64,000 bases of DNA from Constrictibacter sp. MBR-5 (GCF_040549485.1 NZ_JBEPTK010000013.1:87400-151399); one strand, 5' to 3'; positions 9,368-19,147 are shown, numbered from the stretch's first letter. Made by a program: numbers and translations. The notes: generated by a model from the letters alone, not told the origin.

Positions 9368-9609
9368 GGCGTTTCCGATCCCGTTGCTGTCGTTGTTCCC
9401 GCGCCCGCGGGTCGCGCCATGCTAGCAGCCGGCGCCGCGGCGCGCGCCATGCCGGCGAACGCCCCGCCCGCCTTCTCGGTTGGCGAAGGCCGCTTCGCCA
9501 ACCGGCCATTCCGGCACGCCCGGTCCGGCGCTAGGCTCGCGGTTCCGTGTCCGAGGCCCGCCGGATCGCCCGCGAGGCCCCGTGGACAGCCGGCGACGCG
9601 AGGCGTGCG

Positions 9610-10971
9610 ATGAACGTGATCAGGCCCAACTCCCTGCAGGCGCGCGACATCGCGGTCGCCATCCACCCGCAGACCAACCTCGCCAAGCACGAGCAGGACG
9701 GGCCGACGGTCATCGTCCGCGGCGACGGCATCCGCATCTACGACGACAGCGGCAAGGAATTCATCGAGGGCGCCGCCGGCCTCTGGTGCGCGGCCCTCGG
9801 CTTCGCCAGCGACCGGCTGGCCGACGTGGCAGCCCGGCAGATGCGCACGCTCGGCTACTATCACAGCTATCGCAGCACGGCCCATCCGGCCGGCATCGAA
9901 CTGGCCGAGAAGCTGATCGAGCTGGCGCCGGTGCCGATGTCCAAGGTGCTGCTGCAGTGCTCCGGGTCGGAGGCCAACGACACCGCGATCAAGCTCTGCT
10001 GGTACTATCAGGCGGCGATGGGCCGGCCGGAGAAGAACAAGATCATCGGCCGCATGGGCGGCTATCACGGCACGACGGTCGCGGCCGGCAGCCTGTCGGG
10101 CAAGCCCGACATGCATGTCGACTTCAACCTGCCGCTGCCGCAGTTCAAGCACACGCTCAACCCGCACTACTACCGCTTCCACGAGGACGGCGAGACCGAG
10201 GAGGAATTCTCGACGCGCATGGCCGATGCGCTGGAGGCGATGATCCTGGAGGAGGGGCCGGACACGGTCGCCGCCTTCTTCGCCGAGCCGGTGATGGGGG
10301 CGGGCGGGGTGATCGTGCCGCCGGCGACCTATTTCGAGAAGATCCAGGCCGTCCTGAAGAAGTACGACGTGCTGTTCATCGCCGACGAGGTGATCTGCGG
10401 CTTCGGGCGCACCGGCAACTGGTGGGGCTCGCAGACCTTCGACCTGAAGCCGGACATCGTGACCTGCGCCAAGGCGCTGTCGGCGGCCTTCATGCCGGTC
10501 TCGGCACTGCTGATCAACGAAAAGGTCTACCAGGCGATGGTCGCGCAGAGCCGCAAACTCGGCAGCTTCGTGCACGGCTACACCTATACCGGCCATCCGG
10601 TCGCCGCCGCCGTTGCCCTCGAAACGCTCAAGATCTACGAGGAGATGGACCTCGTCGGCCATTCCCGCCGCGTCGGCGCCTATTTCCAGGACAGGCTGGC
10701 GGCGTTCGCCGACCGGCCGCTGGTCGGCGACGTGCGCGGCGTCGGCCTGATCGCCGGCCTCGACCTCGTGACCGACAAGGCCGCCCGCACCCCCATCCCC
10801 AGCATGGAACCCGTCGAGCGCCACGTCCGCGAGGCCGGCCTCGTGCTGCGGCTGATCGGCAACCGCATCACCTTCTCCCCGCCGGTCATCATCGACGAGT
10901 CCGGCGTCGACGAAATGCTGGCCCGGCTGGACAAGGCGCTGACGGGGGTCGAGAAGGAACTGGCGCTTTAG
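9610..10971 (+). CDS. class III aminotransferase (omega-amino acid:pyruvate type)
   Basis: A 453-residue fold-type I PLP enzyme. The motif for PLP phosphate binding appears as CSGSEANDTAIKL, the aspartate that contacts the pyridine nitrogen sits in FIADEVICGFGRTG, and the Schiff-base lysine is in VTCAKALSAAFMP. LWCAALGF and HGYTYTGHP are typical of beta-alanine/pyruvate and gamma-aminobutyrate aminotransferases. The ATG at 9610 follows GAGG at 6 bases. The next two genes encode a hydantoinase/oxoprolinase pair on the same strand after 36 bases, so the cluster may degrade an amide- or lactam-containing nitrogen compound and pass the amine to this enzyme (inference). Confidence 0.9.
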   Translation: MNVIRPNSLQARDIAVAIHPQTNLAKHEQDGPTVIVRGDGIRIYDDSGKEFIEGAAGLWCAALGFASDRLADVAARQMRTLGYYHSYRSTAHPAGIELAEKLIELAPVPMSKVLLQCSGSEANDTAIKLCWYYQAAMGRPEKNKIIGRMGGYHGTTVAAGSLSGKPDMHVDFNLPLPQFKHTLNPHYYRFHEDGETEEEFSTRMADALEAMILEEGPDTVAAFFAEPVMGAGGVIVPPATYFEKIQAVLKKYDVLFIADEVICGFGRTGNWWGSQTFDLKPDIVTCAKALSAAFMPVSALLINEKVYQAMVAQSRKLGSFVHGYTYTGHPVAAAVALETLKIYEEMDLVGHSRRVGAYFQDRLAAFADRPLVGDVRGVGLIAGLDLVTDKAARTPIPSMEPVERHVREAGLVLRLIGNRITFSPPVIIDESGVDEMLARLDKALTGVEKELAL

Positions 10972-11007
10972 GCCGAGGCGAAGCGGGCGGCAGGGAGAGG
11001 GCACGGC

Positions 11008-13110
11008 ATGCTGCAGCTCGCATTCGATATCGGGGGAACCTTCACCGACATCGTCCTGCTCGACACCGAGACCGGGGCGCTCGACGTCTGGAAGGTGCCG
11101 ACGACCCCCGATGCGCCGGATCGGGCGGTGGCCCGGGCGCTCGCCGAGCGCATCGGGGAGGGCGCCTTCGCGCCCGCCGACGTGTCCGCGGCGATCCACG
11201 CGACCACGGTGGCGACCAACGCCATCCTGGAGCGCAAGGGCAGCCGCACCGCGCTGATCACCACCAAGGGCTTCCGCGACGTCCTGCTGATCGGCCGGCA
11301 GAAGCGCTACGACACCTACACGCTGCACATCGTGAAGCCCGAGCCCCTGGTGCAGCGGGCGGACATCTTCGAGGTCGACGAGCGGATGGCGTTCGACGGC
11401 AGCGTCGTGTCGCCGCTCGACGAGGCGGACCTGCACGAGACGATCGCCGCCGTGCGCGGCGGCGGCTACGAGTCGGTCGCCGTGGCGCTGCTGCACGCCT
11501 ATGCCAATCCCGATCACGAGCAGCGCGTCGGCGCGCTGCTGGCCGAGGCCCTGCCGGGGACGGCGATCAGCCTCTCCTCCGTCATCTCGCCGAAATACCG
11601 CGAGTACGAGCGCACCAGCACGACCGTCGCCAACGCCTATGTGAAGCCGCTGGTCCACCGCTATCTGGGCGCCCTCGACGGCGCGCTGCGCGACCTCGGC
11701 ATCGGCAGCGGCTCGGGGGGCGGACTGTCGATCATGCAGTCGAACGGCGGCCTCGTCTCGCCCGACCTCGCCCGCGAATACGCCGTGCGCATCGTCGAAT
11801 CCGGGCCGGCGGCCGGCGTGCTGATGTGCGCCGAGGTCGGCCGCGACGAGGGCTTCGCAGACGTGCTGACCTTCGACATGGGCGGCACCACGGCCAAGCT
11901 CGGCGCCATCGACGCCGGGCAGGCGGCGATCACGCCGACCTTCGAGGTCGACACCGTCAACTACACCCGCGGCAGCGGCCTGCCGCTCAACATCACGGCG
12001 ATCGAACTGCTGGAGATCGGCGCCGGCGGCGGCAGCCTGGCGCGCGCCGACAACGGCCTCATCGCGATCGGCCCGCAGAGTGCCGGTGCCGTGCCGGGGC
12101 CCGCCTGTTACGGCCGCGGCGGCACGCAGCCGACCATCACCGACGCGAATTTGGTGCTGGGCTATCTCGATCCCGACTATTTCAACGGCGGCGCCATGCG
12201 CCTCGACGTGGCGGCGGCGGAAAAGGCGGTGGCCGAGGCCATCGGCGCGCCGCTCGGCCTGTCCACCGACGAGGCCGCCTGGGGCATCCACTCCGTCGCC
12301 AACGCGAACATGGAGCGCGCCATGCGCATCGTGTCGCTGGAGCGCGGGCGTGACCCGCGCAAATACGCCCTGGTCGCCTTCGGCGGCGCCGGCCCGCTGC
12401 ACGCCTGCCGGCTGGCGCGGGCGCTGCACATCCCGCGCGTGATCGTGCCGCGCGCGGCCGGGGTGGGCTCCGCCCTCGGCCTGCTGGTCGCCGACCACAA
12501 GATCGACGCCGCCGTCACCCGCATCATGCCGCTCGACCCGGCCGCGGCACCCGCGGCGGCCGCGATCTTCGCCGACCTGGAGGGCCGAGCCATCGGCCAG
12601 GCGGGTTCGCTGCGCGGCGCCGGGCGGCCGGCGCTGAGCCGCAGCGCCTGGATGCGCCATGTCGGCCAGGGCTACGAGATCCGCGTCGACCTGCCGATGG
12701 GACCCGTCGACGCCGCCTATGTCGGCGCGATGCAGGAGGCCTTCCTCGCCGCCTACCAGCGCGAGTACGGCTATACCGACCGCGACGCCGCGATCGAGGT
12801 GACCGACTGGTACGTCGTGGCGACCGTCGCGGGTTCACGGCGCAGCCTGCGGCCCGCGATGGAGACGGCTGGAGCCGCGGCGGCCGGCACCGCGGACGCG
12901 GCCGTCCGCGAACGCGCCGCCTGGTTCCCCGAACTGGGCGGCAAGGTCTCCTGCCGCGTGGTCGATCGGTATGCGATGCGCCCGGGCATCGCCGTCAGCG
13001 GCCCGGCGCTGATCGAGGAGCGCGAAGCGACGACCGTGGTGCTGCCGGGCGACGTCGCCACGGTCGGCGACGCCGGCCACCTCGTCATCGAGATCCGGAG
13101 GCCGCAATGA
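11008..13110 (+). CDS. hydantoinase/oxoprolinase family protein, subunit A
   Basis: A 700-residue ATP-dependent hydantoinase/5-oxoprolinase A-type subunit. It opens with the actin-like phosphate motif AFDIGGTFTDIVLLD and has the second ASKHA motif LTFDMGGTTAKLG near residue 290, as well as VAFGGAGPLHACRLA, all hallmarks of HyuA and acetone-carboxylase-like subunits. GGGAGAGGG precedes the ATG. The stop overlaps the subunit B start as ATGA. The pair would hydrolyse a cyclic or linear amide with ATP; the substrate could be N-methylhydantoin, 5-oxoproline or similar, and I cannot choose between them. Confidence 0.92.
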   Translation: MLQLAFDIGGTFTDIVLLDTETGALDVWKVPTTPDAPDRAVARALAERIGEGAFAPADVSAAIHATTVATNAILERKGSRTALITTKGFRDVLLIGRQKRYDTYTLHIVKPEPLVQRADIFEVDERMAFDGSVVSPLDEADLHETIAAVRGGGYESVAVALLHAYANPDHEQRVGALLAEALPGTAISLSSVISPKYREYERTSTTVANAYVKPLVHRYLGALDGALRDLGIGSGSGGGLSIMQSNGGLVSPDLAREYAVRIVESGPAAGVLMCAEVGRDEGFADVLTFDMGGTTAKLGAIDAGQAAITPTFEVDTVNYTRGSGLPLNITAIELLEIGAGGGSLARADNGLIAIGPQSAGAVPGPACYGRGGTQPTITDANLVLGYLDPDYFNGGAMRLDVAAAEKAVAEAIGAPLGLSTDEAAWGIHSVANANMERAMRIVSLERGRDPRKYALVAFGGAGPLHACRLARALHIPRVIVPRAAGVGSALGLLVADHKIDAAVTRIMPLDPAAAPAAAAIFADLEGRAIGQAGSLRGAGRPALSRSAWMRHVGQGYEIRVDLPMGPVDAAYVGAMQEAFLAAYQREYGYTDRDAAIEVTDWYVVATVAGSRRSLRPAMETAGAAAAGTADAAVRERAAWFPELGGKVSCRVVDRYAMRPGIAVSGPALIEEREATTVVLPGDVATVGDAGHLVIEIRRPQ

Positions 13111-14807
13111 CCGCCGAGGCCGCACCGCGCCCCGCGCCCAATCAGCCAGTCGACCCGATCACCCTGACCGTCCTCTGGAAGACGCTGATCTCCGTCGCCG
13201 AGGAGATGGGCACGGCGCTCCGCCGCACCGCCTTCTCGGAAGCCGTGCGCGAGGGCGACGACTTTTCCGCCGCCGTCTTCGACCGGTTCGGCCGGATGAT
13301 CGCCCAGGGCAACTTCACGCCCGGCCATCTCGGCTCGATGCCGTTCACCGTGCAGAACATGCTGAACTACATCCCGGTGGAGACGCTGGAGCCGGGCGAC
13401 GTCGTCGTCACCAACGACGCGGCCCTCGGCTCGGGGCACTTCCCCGACTTCTTCTTCATGCAGCCGGTGTTCGACGACGACCGCGCGCTGATCGGCTATG
13501 TCGTCAACACGGCGCACCACATCGATGTGGGCGGCGTCGTGCCGGGGTCGCAGGGCGTGCAGGGAACGAAGGACGCCTTCGCCGAGGGCATCCGCATCCT
13601 GCCGGTGAAGCTGATCCGCGCCGGCCGGTGGGACGAGGACCTGCTGCGCGTGATCATGGGCAACGTCCGCCTGCCGGAGAAGCTGCGCGGCGACCTGCGC
13701 GCCCAGGCGAACGCCAACACCGTCGGCGTCTCCCGCCTGCGCGCCCTGTTCGCCGAGCACGGCCGCCAGACGATGGACGACGTGACCGACGCCATCCTCG
13801 ACCATTCCGAGGCGCGGGCGCGCGAACTGCTGCGGCGGATCCCCGACGGCACCTACAGCTTCGAGGACCGGTTCGACGACTACGGCCCGGGCACCGGACC
13901 GATCCATGTCCGGGTCGACCTGACCTTCACCGACGGCCGCATGCTGGTCGACTATTCGCGCAGCAGCGACCAGGTGCCGGCGGGCCTGAACTGCTACCTG
14001 AACTATTCGCGCGCCTATGCCCTGTTCGGCATGCGCATCTTCGCCGGGATCGACGTGCCGCAGAATTCCGGCGTGATGCGGGTGATCGAGGTGACGGCGC
14101 GGCCGGGCAGCTTCTTCAACGCTCAGTATCCCGCCGCCGGCGGTGGGCGCGCCGGCTGCCAGGTGCGCATCTTCGACACCATCAACGGCGCCATGGCGCA
14201 GGTGCTGCCGGAGCGCGCCATGGGCGCCTTCTCGCACTGGAGCAATCCGAACTTCGGCGGCGTCGATCCGCGCACCGGCAAGCGCTGGATCATGTACGAC
14301 CTGATCATCGGCGGCTATGGCGGTCGCGTCGACACCGACGGGCCGGAGGCCTTCTGTCCGGTCTTCAACTGCGCCAACATCCCGGTCGAGGTGCACGAGA
14401 CGATCAATCCGATGCGGGTCCGGCAGTTCGGCCTGATCCCCGACACCGGCGGCGCCGGCCGCTTCCGCGGCGGCTGCGGCATGCGCAAGGACATCGAGGT
14501 GCTGCTCGACGACACGACGCTCACCCTGCTCGGCGACCGGCACGACACGCCGCCCTGGGGCCTGTTCGGCGGTGGCCCCGGCGCCACGGCGCAGACCCTG
14601 CTGATCCGCGACGGCGAGACGGTGGCGCTCGGCTCGAAGGAGGTGTGCACGCTGCGCGCCGGCGACGTGCTGAGCTTCCGCCTGTCGGGGGCCGGCGGCT
14701 ATGGCGACGTGGCCGAGCGCGACCCCGAGAAGGTGCGCGAGGACGTGCGCCAGGGCTATGTCACGCCCGAGGCCGCCGTGGCAGTCTACGGGCTCAAGGA
14801 TATGTGA
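13107..14807 (+). CDS. hydantoinase B/oxoprolinase family protein
   Basis: The 566-residue B-type partner. Family signs are DPITLTVLWKTLISVAEEMG at the start, SEAVREGDDFSAAVFD, the GHLGSMPFTVQNML segment, NDAALGSGHFPDFFFMQPVF, and the Gly-rich end SFRLSGAGGYGDVAERDP. It begins inside the last codons of subunit A (ATGA overlap), a strong sign of co-translation and complex formation. It is followed by a LysR gene 24 bases away on the same strand. Confidence 0.92.
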   Translation: MTAEAAPRPAPNQPVDPITLTVLWKTLISVAEEMGTALRRTAFSEAVREGDDFSAAVFDRFGRMIAQGNFTPGHLGSMPFTVQNMLNYIPVETLEPGDVVVTNDAALGSGHFPDFFFMQPVFDDDRALIGYVVNTAHHIDVGGVVPGSQGVQGTKDAFAEGIRILPVKLIRAGRWDEDLLRVIMGNVRLPEKLRGDLRAQANANTVGVSRLRALFAEHGRQTMDDVTDAILDHSEARARELLRRIPDGTYSFEDRFDDYGPGTGPIHVRVDLTFTDGRMLVDYSRSSDQVPAGLNCYLNYSRAYALFGMRIFAGIDVPQNSGVMRVIEVTARPGSFFNAQYPAAGGGRAGCQVRIFDTINGAMAQVLPERAMGAFSHWSNPNFGGVDPRTGKRWIMYDLIIGGYGGRVDTDGPEAFCPVFNCANIPVEVHETINPMRVRQFGLIPDTGGAGRFRGGCGMRKDIEVLLDDTTLTLLGDRHDTPPWGLFGGGPGATAQTLLIRDGETVALGSKEVCTLRAGDVLSFRLSGAGGYGDVAERDPEKVREDVRQGYVTPEAAVAVYGLKDM

Positions 14808-14831
14808 GCCGCGCCACGGGAGTCCGACGGC

Positions 14832-15770
14832 ATGAGTTCGCGACTGGACCTGATGACGTTGGACCTCTTCGTGGCGGTCGTCGAGGAGCGCAGCCTCGCC
14901 AAGGCGTCCGAGCGCAAGCGCATCGCGATCTCCGCGGTCAGCCGGCGCATCGCCGACCTGGAGCAGGCGTTCGACGTGCGCCTGCTGCATCGCCGGCACA
15001 ACGGCGTGGAGCCGACCCCGGCCGGACTGGCGCTGCTCGCGCATGCGCGCGGCCTGCTGCGCGGGACCCATCAGCTGGAGGACGAACTGCGCGGCTACGC
15101 GACCGGCAGCCAGGGCCTCATCCGCATCCACGCGACCGAGTCGGCCGTGTTCGGCCGGCTGCCCGATGTGCTCAAGACCTTCGTCGACGCGCATCCGCTG
15201 GTGCGGATCGAGTTCCAGGAGGCGACCAGCCCGCGCGTCGTCCGGGCGGTGATCGAGAACGTCGCCGACATCGGCATCTATGTCGGCGACCTGCCCACCG
15301 AGGGGCTGGAATGGTTTCCCTTCCACGCCGACCGGCTCATCGTGGTCCTGCCGCGCGGCCACCGGCTGGCGGCGCGCCGCAGCGTCCGCTTCGCGGACCT
15401 GCTCGACGAGGACTTCATCGGCCAGGAGGCCGACAGCGCCACCGACCTGCTGATGCGCGCCGCCGCCCGGCAACTCGGCCGCACCCCGCGGTCGCGCATC
15501 CGCGTCGGCGGCTTCGACGCCGCCTGCCGCATGGTCGAGGCCGGCCTCGGCATCGCGCTCACCGCCGAGCGCATCACCGCGAAGCTGGCGCCGGTCATGC
15601 ACCTTCACCAGGTCGAGCTGGACGAGGCATGGGCCGTCCGGCCACACCTCGTCTGCGTGCGCGACGTCGGGGCCCTGCCGGCGGCGGCCCGCTCGCTGCT
15701 CGACCATCTGACCGGCTGCGATCCCGCCGACGGCGCCCTGCCGATCGCCCGGATGATCGCCGCCGACTGA
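14832..15770 (+). CDS. LysR-family transcriptional regulator
   Basis: A 312-residue LysR-type regulator. The N-terminal winged helix-turn-helix reads DLFVAVVEERSLAKASERKR followed by IAISAVSRRIADLEQAFDVR, and the rest is a periplasmic-binding-protein-like effector domain (LIRIHATESAVFGRLPDVL onward). It lies at the end of the aminotransferase/hydantoinase operon rather than divergent from it, so it may be cotranscribed and act locally or elsewhere. A perfect 15-base tandem duplication spans its stop codon. Confidence 0.92.
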   Translation: MSSRLDLMTLDLFVAVVEERSLAKASERKRIAISAVSRRIADLEQAFDVRLLHRRHNGVEPTPAGLALLAHARGLLRGTHQLEDELRGYATGSQGLIRIHATESAVFGRLPDVLKTFVDAHPLVRIEFQEATSPRVVRAVIENVADIGIYVGDLPTEGLEWFPFHADRLIVVLPRGHRLAARRSVRFADLLDEDFIGQEADSATDLLMRAAARQLGRTPRSRIRVGGFDAACRMVEAGLGIALTAERITAKLAPVMHLHQVELDEAWAVRPHLVCVRDVGALPAAARSLLDHLTGCDPADGALPIARMIAAD

Positions 15771-15791
15771 ACCGTGGCCGACTGAACCGTG
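15762..15791. repeat. 15-bp perfect tandem duplication over the LysR stop codon
   Basis: GCCGACTGAACCGTG occurs twice head to tail (15762-15776 and 15777-15791). The first copy contains the natural TGA stop. The second copy supplies another in-frame-length TGA, so the duplication does not change the protein. Confidence 0.9.
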
Positions 15792-15816
15792 GCCGGCGGC
15801 CCTGGGGACGCCGGCC
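15791..15816. terminator. candidate hairpin between convergent genes
   Basis: GGCCGGCG (15791-15798) can pair with CGCCGGCC (15809-15816) across a 10-base loop, between the convergent LysR and TRAP binding-protein genes. No T tract follows on either strand, so intrinsic termination is not certain. Confidence 0.35.
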
Positions 15817-15840
15817 GGGGTCAGTGCGGGCGCTGCGCCC

Positions 15841-16866
15841 TCAGGCGCCGCCAGCCTTCTTGGCGGCCTCCAGCACGAGGTCCAGCGTCTTCCGGCCGGG
15901 CAGGCCCTTGGCTTCCATGTCGGCGACCCACTTGTCCCAGACCGGCTGTGCCGCCTTCTGCTGGAAGGCCGCGCGCATCTCCGGCGTGATCGTCAGCCGC
16001 TCCAGCCCGGCCTTCTCGAACACCGGCAGCCATTTCGCGTCGGCCTCGGCATAGGCGTCGCGGAGTGCCTGGTACGCGCCCGGCTTGGCGTCGATCAGGA
16101 TCTGCCGGTATTCCGCCGGCAGCTTCTCGAACTCGGCCTTGTTCAGGGTGATGGCGTTGTGGATGACGCCCAGGTTCAGGCCGTAGGTGTACCACTTCGA
16201 CACCTCGTGCAGCCGGTAGGCGCCGAAGGCGTAGCTGAACGGGAAGGACGCCGCGTCGAACATGCCGCGTTCCAGCCCGTTATAGACCTCGGGGGCCGGG
16301 ACCGACGTCGGGACGGCGCCCAGCAGGCGCATCGCCTCGCCGGTGCCGCCCAGGGCGCGCACCCGCATGCCCTTCCAGTCGTCCAGCGTCTTCGGCGCCT
16401 TGCCGGTGCCCATGAACTCGTACTGCGGCAGCAGCGCGCCTGACAGCGCCACGGCGTTCCAGCGCGCCAGCTCCGCCTTCGCCGGCTCGTACTGGTAGAT
16501 CGTCTCCATCACCTTCTCGAGCGCCACCATGTCGGCGATCGGCAGGTAGGGCAGGTCGAGCACGTTGAGTAGCGGCGTCTTGCCGGGCGTGTAGCCGAAG
16601 GCGATCAGGCCGCCGTGGATCGCGCCGACCTTCAGGCTGTCCAGGGTCTCCTTCGCCGGCGCGATCGACTCGCCGTAATGGAGCTTGATCTCGAAATTGC
16701 CGCCGCTCTTCTCCGCGGCGACCTTGGCGTAGTGTTCCATGCCCGCCGTCACCGCGCGCGGGGCGCCGTAGATCGCCCAGTCCCACACGATCTTGTCCGC
16801 CGCACCGGCGCCCGCCGGTGCCATGGCGCAGGTGAGCGCCGCCACGGCCGAAAGCCACTTCCTCAT
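15841..16866 (-). CDS. TRAP transporter substrate-binding protein DctP
   Basis: A 341-residue periplasmic binding protein with a signal peptide of about 22 residues (MRKWLSAVAALTCAMAPAGA, then GAADK). The mature part has the DctP-family layout: HYGESIAPAKETLDSLKVG, a YEFMGTGKAPKTLDDWKGMR stretch, and the conserved arginine of the carboxylate pocket in GMRVRALGG. Members bind organic acids and feed DctQM membrane subunits. No DctQ or DctM gene is adjacent on either side, so it either works with distant permeases or is an orphan. A 197-base spacer with a short tandem repeat separates it from the dioxygenase gene upstream. Confidence 0.9.
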   Translation of the reverse strand: MRKWLSAVAALTCAMAPAGAGAADKIVWDWAIYGAPRAVTAGMEHYAKVAAEKSGGNFEIKLHYGESIAPAKETLDSLKVGAIHGGLIAFGYTPGKTPLLNVLDLPYLPIADMVALEKVMETIYQYEPAKAELARWNAVALSGALLPQYEFMGTGKAPKTLDDWKGMRVRALGGTGEAMRLLGAVPTSVPAPEVYNGLERGMFDAASFPFSYAFGAYRLHEVSKWYTYGLNLGVIHNAITLNKAEFEKLPAEYRQILIDAKPGAYQALRDAYAEADAKWLPVFEKAGLERLTITPEMRAAFQQKAAQPVWDKWVADMEAKGLPGRKTLDLVLEAAKKAGGA

Positions 16867-16970
16867 CGCGTCCTCCCATTCGTCTTATGATTTGTCGAGA
16901 AGCGTTGCGCGTGCCTTGCCTGGTTCGTTCCTCGCTGTCTCCCTTATCGCGTGCGGCACCGTTGTCGCGC

Positions 16971-17022
16971 CGCCGCGCGCCCCAGAGCAGATGAAGCGCC
17001 GCGCGCCCTAGAGTAGATGAAG
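16971..17022. repeat. 26-bp imperfect tandem repeat, two copies
   Basis: The 26-base unit beginning CGCCGCGCGCCC and ending GATGAAG occurs at 16971-16996 and 16997-17022 with two mismatches, and a partial third copy (CGCCG) follows. It lies in the spacer between the dioxygenase and DctP genes. Confidence 0.85.
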
Positions 17023-17064
17023 CGCCGTGTTCGTACAGTGGCGCCCGCGCCGCCGGCCTCGGGC

Positions 17065-18096
17065 CTAGAGCCGGCGCGTGACGCCGCCGCGCGATCCGGT
17101 GTTCAGGCGGTCGGCGAAGGCCGGCGCCAGCGGCCGCCCGTCCGGCACGTTCAGCCACAGGCGCAGCAGCAGCCGGCGCTTCTCCGGCGCGTCCCAGTCG
17201 CGATAGCCGGTGCGCGAATGCAGGGTGGTGTGGTTGTTCAGCAGCTGGATGTCGCCGGGCTCGAACGCCATGCCGAACTGGAAGTCGTCGCGCACCGCCA
17301 GTTCCTCGACGTAATCTACCGCGGCCTGCTGCAGCGGCGTCAGCGGGTGGCCCGCCTTCGCCGCACCCAGCTCGATCTGCTGTTTGTTGAAGCGGCAGCT
17401 CAGGACGCCCTCGCACCAGCTGAACACCGGCACGCGGTTGCGCGTCACCTCGACGGCCTGGGTGCCCTTGCCGATCAGGTCGAAGTGGAATCCCTCGGTC
17501 AGCGGCGCGATGAATTCCGGCCGCGTGCGCAGGATCTCGTTGTAGATCGCCATCGAGCTGGAGATCGTGCTGGCGCCGCCCGTCTGCGCCGGGCGCACGC
17601 AGAGCAGGCCGACCACGTCGCAGCTGTCGGAGTGCGGCGGCAGATAGGCGTTGGTGCGGTGGCCGCGCACGTTCTGCTCGTAATATCCGCCCGCCGCATA
17701 GCGGCCCGCCTCCATGTCGGTGACGGTGCCCAGCAGGTCGCCCCGCGAGTTCTGCGAGATGATCTCGCCCAGATGCGTGCCCAGGCCCCAGTAGAGGACC
17801 TTCAGCGTCTCCATGTCGTAGCGGGAGACGTCGATGCCGCGCAGCAGCGCGAAGCCGCGCCCGTACTCGATCTCCCGGCGCAGTTCGGCCAGACGCGGCG
17901 CCAGCGTCGGCAGGGGGAAATCGTCCCGCTCGAACGCCTCCGGCCGCTTGCCCCCCGCCGCCAGCGTCCGCGCCGCCCCGTCCAGCTCGTCCAGTTCAGT
18001 CGGCGAGAAACGATAGATCCACGAGGCATCGGCGGCGACGTCTGCCACCGTCCAGACGCAGCGGCCGGTCACCGGCCCGCGCGACATCTCGGTCAT
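17065..18096 (-). CDS. TauD/TfdA-family Fe(II)/2-oxoglutarate dioxygenase
   Basis: A 343-residue TauD-like dioxygenase. The iron-binding facial triad is visible as His155-x-Asp157 in PPHSDSCD and a distal His near residue 293 in TTLHSRTGYRD, followed by the Arg that binds 2-oxoglutarate in RRLLLRLWLN. GFALLRGIDV near residue 85 is also typical. Such enzymes hydroxylate small substrates such as taurine, gamma-butyrobetaine or trimethyllysine; this one resembles uncharacterised TauD members more than the sulfonate enzymes. The start MTEMSRG is taken, with an alternative Met four codons in. Confidence 0.9.
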   Translation of the reverse strand: MTEMSRGPVTGRCVWTVADVAADASWIYRFSPTELDELDGAARTLAAGGKRPEAFERDDFPLPTLAPRLAELRREIEYGRGFALLRGIDVSRYDMETLKVLYWGLGTHLGEIISQNSRGDLLGTVTDMEAGRYAAGGYYEQNVRGHRTNAYLPPHSDSCDVVGLLCVRPAQTGGASTISSSMAIYNEILRTRPEFIAPLTEGFHFDLIGKGTQAVEVTRNRVPVFSWCEGVLSCRFNKQQIELGAAKAGHPLTPLQQAAVDYVEELAVRDDFQFGMAFEPGDIQLLNNHTTLHSRTGYRDWDAPEKRRLLLRLWLNVPDGRPLAPAFADRLNTGSRGGVTRRL

Positions 18097-18409
18097 GGCG
18101 AATCCCCTGAAGGCTCTTTTGCCGACACTGTAGCGCGGCTTGGCGCGGCGCGCGCGGGGGCTTCATGCGGTGGCGGCCGAGGCCTCACCTCACCTCGGGA
18201 GGACGCCGGGCGGGAGGCACTTTCGACGGTGACTCGGCCCGCGTTCGGACGGGGGACCCGGCCGATGTGCGGATGCCGGCTACCCCCTGAGGTCAGGCCT
18301 CGACCGCTTCGCGCCCGGATACACTGGTCGAACCTTCGCCTGAACAATCCGGCGCCGCGTACGGGCGCCCGGTTACTTGCGGCGGGCGGTCGCGACATCG
18401 GAGGACGAG
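18097..18409. other. intergenic spacer
   Basis: Divergent spacer between the dioxygenase and methyltransferase genes. It should hold both promoters, but I can see no convincing promoter, operator, RNA or repeat in it. Confidence 0.5.
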
Positions 18410-19069
18410 ATGCTCGACGCGGAGATCCGGGAGAACGCGTTCTACGACGACGCCTACTACGCGATGCAGCGGGACGTCGGAGTGTTCTCCGCCGTCATCG
18501 ATCGCTTCAAGTTCGAGGGCGAGATCAAGGCGACGGATCGGGTGCTCGATTTCGGCTGCGGCGGCGGCTTCATCCTGGCCAGCCTGCCGGCGCGCGAGAA
18601 GATCGGCATAGAGATCAACGAGGCGGCCGCCCGCGACGCGCGCAGCAAGGGCCTGCGAGTCTTCGACAGGTTGGAGCGCGTCGAGGACGGATGGGCGGAC
18701 GTTGTCATCTCCCATCACGCCCTCGAACATGTCGACCGTCCGCTCGACGTGGTGCTCGAAATGCGGCGGAAGCTGCGTCCGGGTGGAAAGATCGTCCTCG
18801 TGACACCCAACGAATCGGTCTCGATGAGATACAGCGAAGACGACATCAACTTCCACCTGTTCACCTGGTCGCCATCGAACCTGGGCAATCTGCTGAAGCG
18901 TGCCGGCTTCCGGGACATCTCGGCGGAGCCGGTCTATCACCGCTGGCCGCCATACTGGTACGTCCTGAACCGCGTGCTCCCGATCCGGGTCATGCACGCT
19001 CTCTGCGTGACCCGCGGGTGGCTGCGCTCCCACTACTGCCAGGTGAAGGCCGTCGCCTACAAACCGTGA
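18410..19069 (+). CDS. class I SAM-dependent methyltransferase
   Basis: A 219-residue methyltransferase of the type 11/23 kind. Motif I for SAM binding is VLDFGCGGGFILASL, the acidic residue that holds the ribose follows in IGIEINEAA, and the post-II motif is VISHHALEHVDRPLDVV. Late in the chain is KLRPGGKIVLVTPNE. The perfect ribosome-binding site GGAGG lies 6 bases before the ATG at 18410 and decides the start. The substrate is not deducible; the ending, rich in Tyr and Trp, resembles methyltransferases of polysaccharide loci, but no such genes are adjacent. Confidence 0.88.
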   Translation: MLDAEIRENAFYDDAYYAMQRDVGVFSAVIDRFKFEGEIKATDRVLDFGCGGGFILASLPAREKIGIEINEAAARDARSKGLRVFDRLERVEDGWADVVISHHALEHVDRPLDVVLEMRRKLRPGGKIVLVTPNESVSMRYSEDDINFHLFTWSPSNLGNLLKRAGFRDISAEPVYHRWPPYWYVLNRVLPIRVMHALCVTRGWLRSHYCQVKAVAYKP

Positions 19070-19147
19070 CCGACACGGAGCCGGGTCGGTGAGCGGACCG
19101 GCCTGCGTGCGCGGCCGTCGTCGCAGTCTTTCCGGCGAGACGCGCGT

